The notes beneath the pieces were generated by a model. That model was not told the DNA's origin. It saw nothing but the letters and a program-made list of their open reading frames with translations, and searched no databases. From the NCBI GenBank assembly GCA_965644295.1, contig CBFFRP010000073.1, forward strand, positions 50,839 through 114,838: a stretch of 64,000 bases of DNA. Direction: 5' to 3'. The DNA comes from Paraphysomonas bandaiensis. Taxonomy: Eukaryota; Chrysophyceae. This document shows, in pieces, positions 58,660 to 64,000 of the stretch (its first letter is position 1; the number at the start of each line of letters is the position of its first letter). The position numbers and the translations under genes are program-made.

Positions 58660-60095
58660 AACGCGAAAAACTACCTATGCTAAGCGAAAATGAAGGTAAT
58701 AACTACCTATGTGGTAAGTCATTTCGAGCTCTATGAAAGCGACATTAAGTATTTTTGATTCGGAGGAAAGGGGTCGTATTTCATATGTATGTATGGTGTG
58801 TTAAGTATGCATATGTATTATGGTCATGTTGTGCGTGTTGTAAGCACTGCTCGTGCTGTGTTTTTGCGGTGAAGTGTGATAGGTTAAAGGTTCAGGAGGG
58901 ATCAAAGCAGGGGGAATGGAAAGTGTTCTAGCGTGCACAATCAAACGATGTCCACACGAGTCCACTCACCTCAATCTACTGCCTTGTGATCAAACACTGT
59001 CATGAAGACATTTGCGTCCTTCCTGAAAGGCAGTTATAAGCCTGAAACTCTGAACCACATAGTAAGAGTGTCTTCTGAGTGCGGTATGACCTCTGTAGCA
59101 TTCGGATGTATGTGTGTGTGTGTCTGTATGATATATATATGTATATATATATGTATGTATGTCTGTGTTCTCAGGATGTGTGAATCTATGTCGTAGTTAT
59201 TCATTTTATCATTTCAGTATAGTTTGTAGGTTACTGTAGTCATCATGAAAAACCTGTTCGCTATGCTCAACACCTATGTCAGTTTGTTGCTGCATAACCT
59301 GCATGATGACGTGTGCATGTGGGGCTGTTTTTGTATAGAAATAGTGATGTTTGTACGACTGTTACAACCAGCAGAGTTCGAAATGCTTGTCTTGTGAATT
59401 TTTAACTAATCATGCTATATGTGTGGTATGCTATGTGTGATACGCTATATAGCTATATGTAGCATTTAACATTCTATGCACTCACACTTATTACTACATA
59501 ACTTACGTTATATACCTCATCATTATAGCATACAAATCACACACTATACACATATATAACACCACACGCAGCGTTTGTACTGATTCCTCTCTAGCTGCAG
59601 ATAGAAGGAATTAGATATCAATGTAGTACATTCACATTCATCCACACCTTCTGATATCTCTATATGTATGTGTATTACCTGCATATTGTATGGCATATAC
59701 GTCATAAGCACGGTCTATATGACACGAATATGACGTATGTAAGGTATATGCACACATAAGGTCCATTCATCTTGTTATGAGGCTTCTGGTACTCTCTGTG
59801 TGGTCTTCATATTCCTGTGGAGCGCAATGGACTCTAACTTCTCTCATTCATTATCGTTGGAGTCGGGTGCCTGAGCAATGGAAATGTAGACAGCAATGGA
59901 AACGCCCAAGAGTGCTCGCACTTTTTCGTGTTGTTCTGGGGGATAAGTACCGGAGAGATTCTCTCTGGGAAACTAACGTGAGCCGCAAACATATAGTCAG
60001 CAGATATTCTTTTCTGCCCACTCATAGCCGAATGCTTATGTGGTACAAGGGACACCAATAAGTGTCAATTGTGTAGACGTCTTTCAACCCTGAAG
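58660..60095. other. Intergenic, no supported gene
   Basis: Contains TG/TA-rich microsatellite texture (59105-59165). The frame at 59777-60061 (94 codons, Trp/Arg-rich) has no recognisable family. Confidence 0.4.
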
Positions 60096-60590
60096 AATAA
60101 ACAGGTATCCGGGAATGGGCCCACCTCAAGGGCATCCGGAACAGGGCTCACCTCAGGGGTAGTATCCGGGGTATTGGGCTGCCTGCTGAAGTCAAGCATC
60201 CGGGATGTTCGCCTTAAGAACTGGTCGCACCTTGGTGCTTGCGGCGACGCACAAGCAGCTTCCGTTGCGTTAAATAGTAGGATTAAAAAGTGTATACTGA
60301 TTAGTTACAGGTAGAGGTCTATAACTAGTTTGTCTAGCATTCATCTAGCTACTAAAAGTTGGTGCAGGTTTTTAACGCCTATTGCTAATATAATAAGACC
60401 TTCAATATATACCTTGGTGCAGATTTTTAACGCCTCTACTGCTAAATAAGAAGACTTTCAATATATGTAGTTTAGTAGGATAATAGAGTGAGTTATGGGT
60501 AGAGGTCTAAATAGTCTCTCTAGCATTCAGCTAGCCACTACATTGGTGCAGATTTTTAACGACTATTGCTAAATAATAAGACTTCAATAT
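60096..60590. repeat. Dispersed repeat cluster, inverted copies
   Basis: 60105-60160 repeats GGGCCCACCTCAAGGGCATC. 60215-60360 is the core unit in inverse orientation. Three copies of TTTTTAACGCC(T)NNTTGCTAA-type ends follow (near 60370, 60425 and 60550), suggesting stacked ends of the same family. Confidence 0.7.
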
Positions 60591-61819
60591 GCTTGTTAAA
60601 TTGTTACATTAGTTCTGACTCTAACAATGCAGATTTAAGCTTAGTAATAGTAAGAAGTAAGAAGGGTGTTGTGATTATGAAAGCGTAAGTAAGTGATGAA
60701 CACAGTAACGTACTAGAAAAGTGAATAATAATGCAGAACATAACTATCGCACACTCAACGGAATAGAGTTAGAAGTATAACAACTGACAATGACGATAGT
60801 TGTGATGACGATCCAGTATCTTCAAAAGATACAATCATTAATTCAGTTCATGATATATTTCATTGAACATCATATTATAATATATTAAAGATCTGATTAT
60901 TACATGAGAGAACTTATTGCATTTATCTATCTATTACTCCAGCATTGAACGTAATAACTCACATACGTAACGACTACGGGTGATTGAGCCTCGCCATCAT
61001 GACTAACATTGCTGGTCTTAATTGTCATCCCTCATGTGCACAGGTGATGTAGGGTAGGAATTATCTTCTTACAACACTCTTCACTTAACTTACTTATCTT
61101 ACTCTTTACTTCGCTACTTCTTAAATTTCAACTCAACTACGATATCAACTCTCTACGATATCTAAAAATCCATATCCTTCTATATATATAAAGATCTGAT
61201 TATTACAGGAGAGAACTACTTTGTTAAGCTATCTACGACTTTAGACTAGTGGTAGCAGAGTTGCTAAATACTGAGTTGTCTCGGGACTGCTTGTGCATTG
61301 CTGCAAGCACCTTGGTGCAACCATCCCTAATTCTTCTACCTATATCCCCATAGTTAATTCTAGAAGCGGTTTCCCAGCCTTAAATAGCTAGTTTTCTACT
61401 TCCAGAAATAATCATATAGAAATCCCTTAACATCCTGCTATCTACTCCTATATCATCCTACAGAATACCTACGTATACCATCATAATACTGTACGGGTTA
61501 CCAAAAACGTCCGTGAGACCCGTATACACAGATAGTCACGGTACACTCCAACCCTATATCTGGCCTTAATACTCGTATCTTCTAATCTAATCATAACTAC
61601 TATCTACATCTCATCTCATTCTACAACCCACATCACTTACTTCATCTTATTCTTAAGCCATAACAGCCTCCTAAATCACCCATACTTGTCATAATACCCA
61701 ATTTTGCTACACATATGCTATCTTATATTAGGATGAATCCTAATATTAATCCAACCAATTAATAATAATAATTTTAAATATCATTTAAAAAACAATTAAC
61801 TTAATTGACAATGCAACTA
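60591..61819. other. AT-rich intergenic, one repeat core
   Basis: No gene. 61278-61325 holds another core copy (CGGGACTGCTTGTGCATTGC, then TGCAAGCACC). 60895-60915 and 61190-61215 share AAGATCTGATTATTACA. Confidence 0.45.
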
Positions 61820-63165
61820 TTAGCTTATATCGTTCATATCTGAGGTAACAGATGATCCATAGTTGGATATTCCATTCTCAGCTTTAAGTTTACAATTATT
61901 AAGGTTATACCGCTGCAGAGCAATTTGATACATGCACCCACCAAGCAAACCAAAAATAATTAGAGTAAAAACCATTCCTACTCGAGTCATGGAACCGAAG
62001 AAGAAAAAGCCAAAACCATTGCCCACGAAGAAGAAAAATATAGCATAGCGAATGCATCTTCAGATTTGTTTGGAATAGTTCCGTACATATCCGCAACAAT
62101 TGCTTTGTTCAAACTCTCCCACACACCTAGAGTAACTCCTTCCAGCATGAGATACGGACATATGCATCGCCATGTTCCAAGCTCATCATCGGGAACCAAG
62201 AGAAGGACAATCCCCAGTGCAACAATGCACGCTCCTGCGATGAATATAACCAACTGCTTGCCTACATAGGCTATAAGAGTAGACGAAATCATGGAAAGAA
62301 AAGCTGCACATATGACAACTGATGCAGCAAGGACACCGACGTATGAATGACCAAGTACTTCAGAGTGTGCGATGATCGTGCCATATACATACGATGATAC
62401 GAAACTCAGTGATAGCCCGCTGGCAAGCTGGAACCATCCAATAAAAAAAAAATACTGATCTTCCACTATGATGAATGAACTTTTGACAGCATCCGATAAA
62501 GTAAATCGTAGCATTATGCTTTCGCTAGCTACAAGGCCTAAATCACTCACGCGACATATCAAGACACAAGATATTACCGACATTGTGGAATACAGGGAAA
62601 ATACTGGAATAGGACCTATAGCTGGAAAAGAAAAAAATATACCAGTAGCGCTTATCTTCAGTAAGACCTCTAGACATAGGAAGATGCTCGCAAAAATTGA
62701 TACAAATTTGGCGTTGCATGTTTCAAGTTCGATCCCACTACCTGAGGAGTACAGAGCAGCGGCCGTACTGAAGTACTTTCCTTGTGCTGTCCATTGTAAC
62801 CCACTCGCTGCACCTCCCACTGCACTTGACACAATGAAAATAAACCATGCAGAGTCAGGAAAGATAAGTGAAATCAAAAAACCAAATACAAACACGCAAT
62901 TTCCAACAAGCCCAACGATCATTGTAAACTTAGGGCCGTACAGCTGGACAAAGTTTCCTGCAACGAGAAAAGCGCAAATCGCATTGCAAATGTATAGTGT
63001 CCCATTAGAATAGCGACTGAGGGCGCCCGGAAACTCCGTTGACGAATATGCAACACAAGACATCACAGTTGCATGACATAACGAAAACGACAAAGAAAAT
63101 AATATATAATCTCTTAATTGTTGTTCTGGTAGTGTCTGCAGAAGCGGTGTCACATACTGCGGCAT
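61820..63165 (-). CDS. UNC93-like multi-pass transporter, apparent frameshift near the C-terminus
   Basis: The main frame (63165 to 61987) gives 392 residues with about ten hydrophobic helices. Family-like features are GNFVQLYGPKFTMIVGLVGN after TM2 and GGAASGLQWTAQGKYFSTAA, matching the UNC93/MFS GxxxxxLWTAQGxY motif. Near the end EDAFAMLYFSSSWAMVLAFS resembles the family's last helices, but the frame stops at 61987. The last helix continues one frame over: GSMTRVGMVFTLIIFGLLGG, then an acidic tail to 61820. The switch lies between about 62045 and 61995, in a duplicated TTTTTCTTCTTCG. No GT-AG intron that repairs it is evident. UNC93 proteins are ion-channel regulators or trafficking chaperones; substrate unknown. 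Confidence 0.7.
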
Positions 63166-63890
63166 GAATCACTAAATTTCTCTTTTAATTCGGTGTTGTC
63201 GAGACTACTTCCATCAATGTCTCTGGAAGAATAGACATAAGCGCAGCGCTCTCCATATGCGTGGACCTTACATTTCCTTATGATTTTTTACCCCTACTGG
63301 AAATACTTCGTACCATAAATAAGGAAGTGCGCTGGTTTTGTTTTTTAGAAGCGCTTTTTGATCAATAAGCGCGCTTTTTTGGGGTGCCCTTATTATTGAT
63401 CGAAAAATTGCCGACCACAGCCTAATAAAAAACTCCCTCATCTAGGTCGTGCTGGTGTATGCCTAGTATTTCGAACACTTTTTTTTATTTAGCTACGTAG
63501 CAACCGCCAACCATAACTATCATATTGAAAATCCTGTAGAATATGGTAAAAACCCTCCAACCCGAGGCAGAAATTTCCAGGCACACATTCCTCCTGTATT
63601 ACAATATAATACAATATATAATACTGTACATTTAGGATCCGGGAATGTAGGATTGCTACTTGTACTCGCTCAGAGTACAAATAGAGTACAACACTGTGTA
63701 TGGGCTAATAGATATGAGTGCACTGCGTCCACTGGATCCTCCTATTAGATATAAAGAAGAATAGAAGGTGACACTAACAGAATCGAAGGTGTTCTGGAAT
63801 AATCAAATGGTTGGCGCATAATATTTCACATACAATACAGTAGCTTACCTCACAATTCGGAGTTCGTAATAAGTTTATATATTCTCAGTT
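63166..63890. other. Intergenic, no supported gene
   Basis: Presumed promoter side of the UNC93-like gene. The short frame at 63489-63680 is unsupported. Confidence 0.4.
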
Positions 63891-64000
63891 ATGACCCGTT
63901 TTCACAACACCATCCTTACCGCCCTTTTGTCTTTCGTGTTTGGGTTGGAGAATACGCATGTGCTTGACCACTGCCAGTGCAATGTCCACTTCGATGATAT
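63891..64000. other. Possible gene edge, strand unclear
   Basis: The plus strand opens at 63891 with MTRFHNTILTALLSFVFGLE. The minus strand is also open and reads VDIALAVVKHMRILQPKHER then a Gly/Lys tail and stop near 63885. The minus reading looks like a normal C-terminus and is slightly favoured. Too short to assign. Confidence 0.25.

Overview
This is nuclear DNA from an intron-rich eukaryote, most likely a unicellular protist. I can splice about 39 short GT-AG introns by hand; most are 42-70 nt, one is 31 nt and one 152 nt, and the joined exons give long, family-consistent proteins. The lineage cannot be fixed from the sequence. A DZIP1-family ciliary protein suggests a flagellated stage. 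The gene set (TXNDC9, SUGCT, DDX54, an ATXR3/SDG2-like methyltransferase, a GT61 glycosyltransferase, UNC93-like and TLDc proteins) is broadly eukaryotic.

Layout. Window positions 1-9.7 kb hold a TXNDC9 homologue cut by the window start, a hAT transposon remnant with a perfect 8-bp target duplication, a two-EF-hand protein, a small membrane protein, an EF-hand two-pore channel-like protein with degenerate filters, and a GT61 glycosyltransferase. 9.7-12.4 kb is transposon debris. 12.4-27.9 kb is a gene block: SUGCT head-to-head with a 2,384-residue Tudor-like protein of seven exons, then a four-TM protein, a 554-residue EF-hand/coiled-coil/zinc-knuckle protein and a TLDc protein. 28-30 kb is minisatellite and transposon remnants. 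30-34.2 kb is an 11-exon ATXR3-like SET gene carrying extra CW and chromo-barrel domains.

34.2-48.2 kb is a mobile-element island. Its centre is an 8,131-bp terminal-inverted-repeat element (38318-46448) flanked by a 3-bp CTA duplication. It is inserted in a dispersed repeat whose uninterrupted copies lie elsewhere in the window. It carries a DUF7869-like gene, a candidate BAH-like segment, a small acidic multi-exon gene, a nearly perfect 347-bp tandem array full of small hairpins, a tandemly duplicated 84-nt exon and a Tudor-like gene. A second hAT element follows.

48.2-53.6 kb holds DZIP1 and DDX54 in divergent orientation. 54.3-61.3 kb is a dead LINE plus several copies of the dispersed repeat. 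61.8-63.2 kb encodes an UNC93-like membrane protein with an apparent frameshift.

Themes are calcium sensing (three EF-hand proteins), chromatin and RNA work (ATXR3-like, Tudor-like proteins, DDX54), and dense nested transposons. No rRNA, tRNA or CRISPR array could be supported. All functions are read from family motifs by eye; no searches were run.
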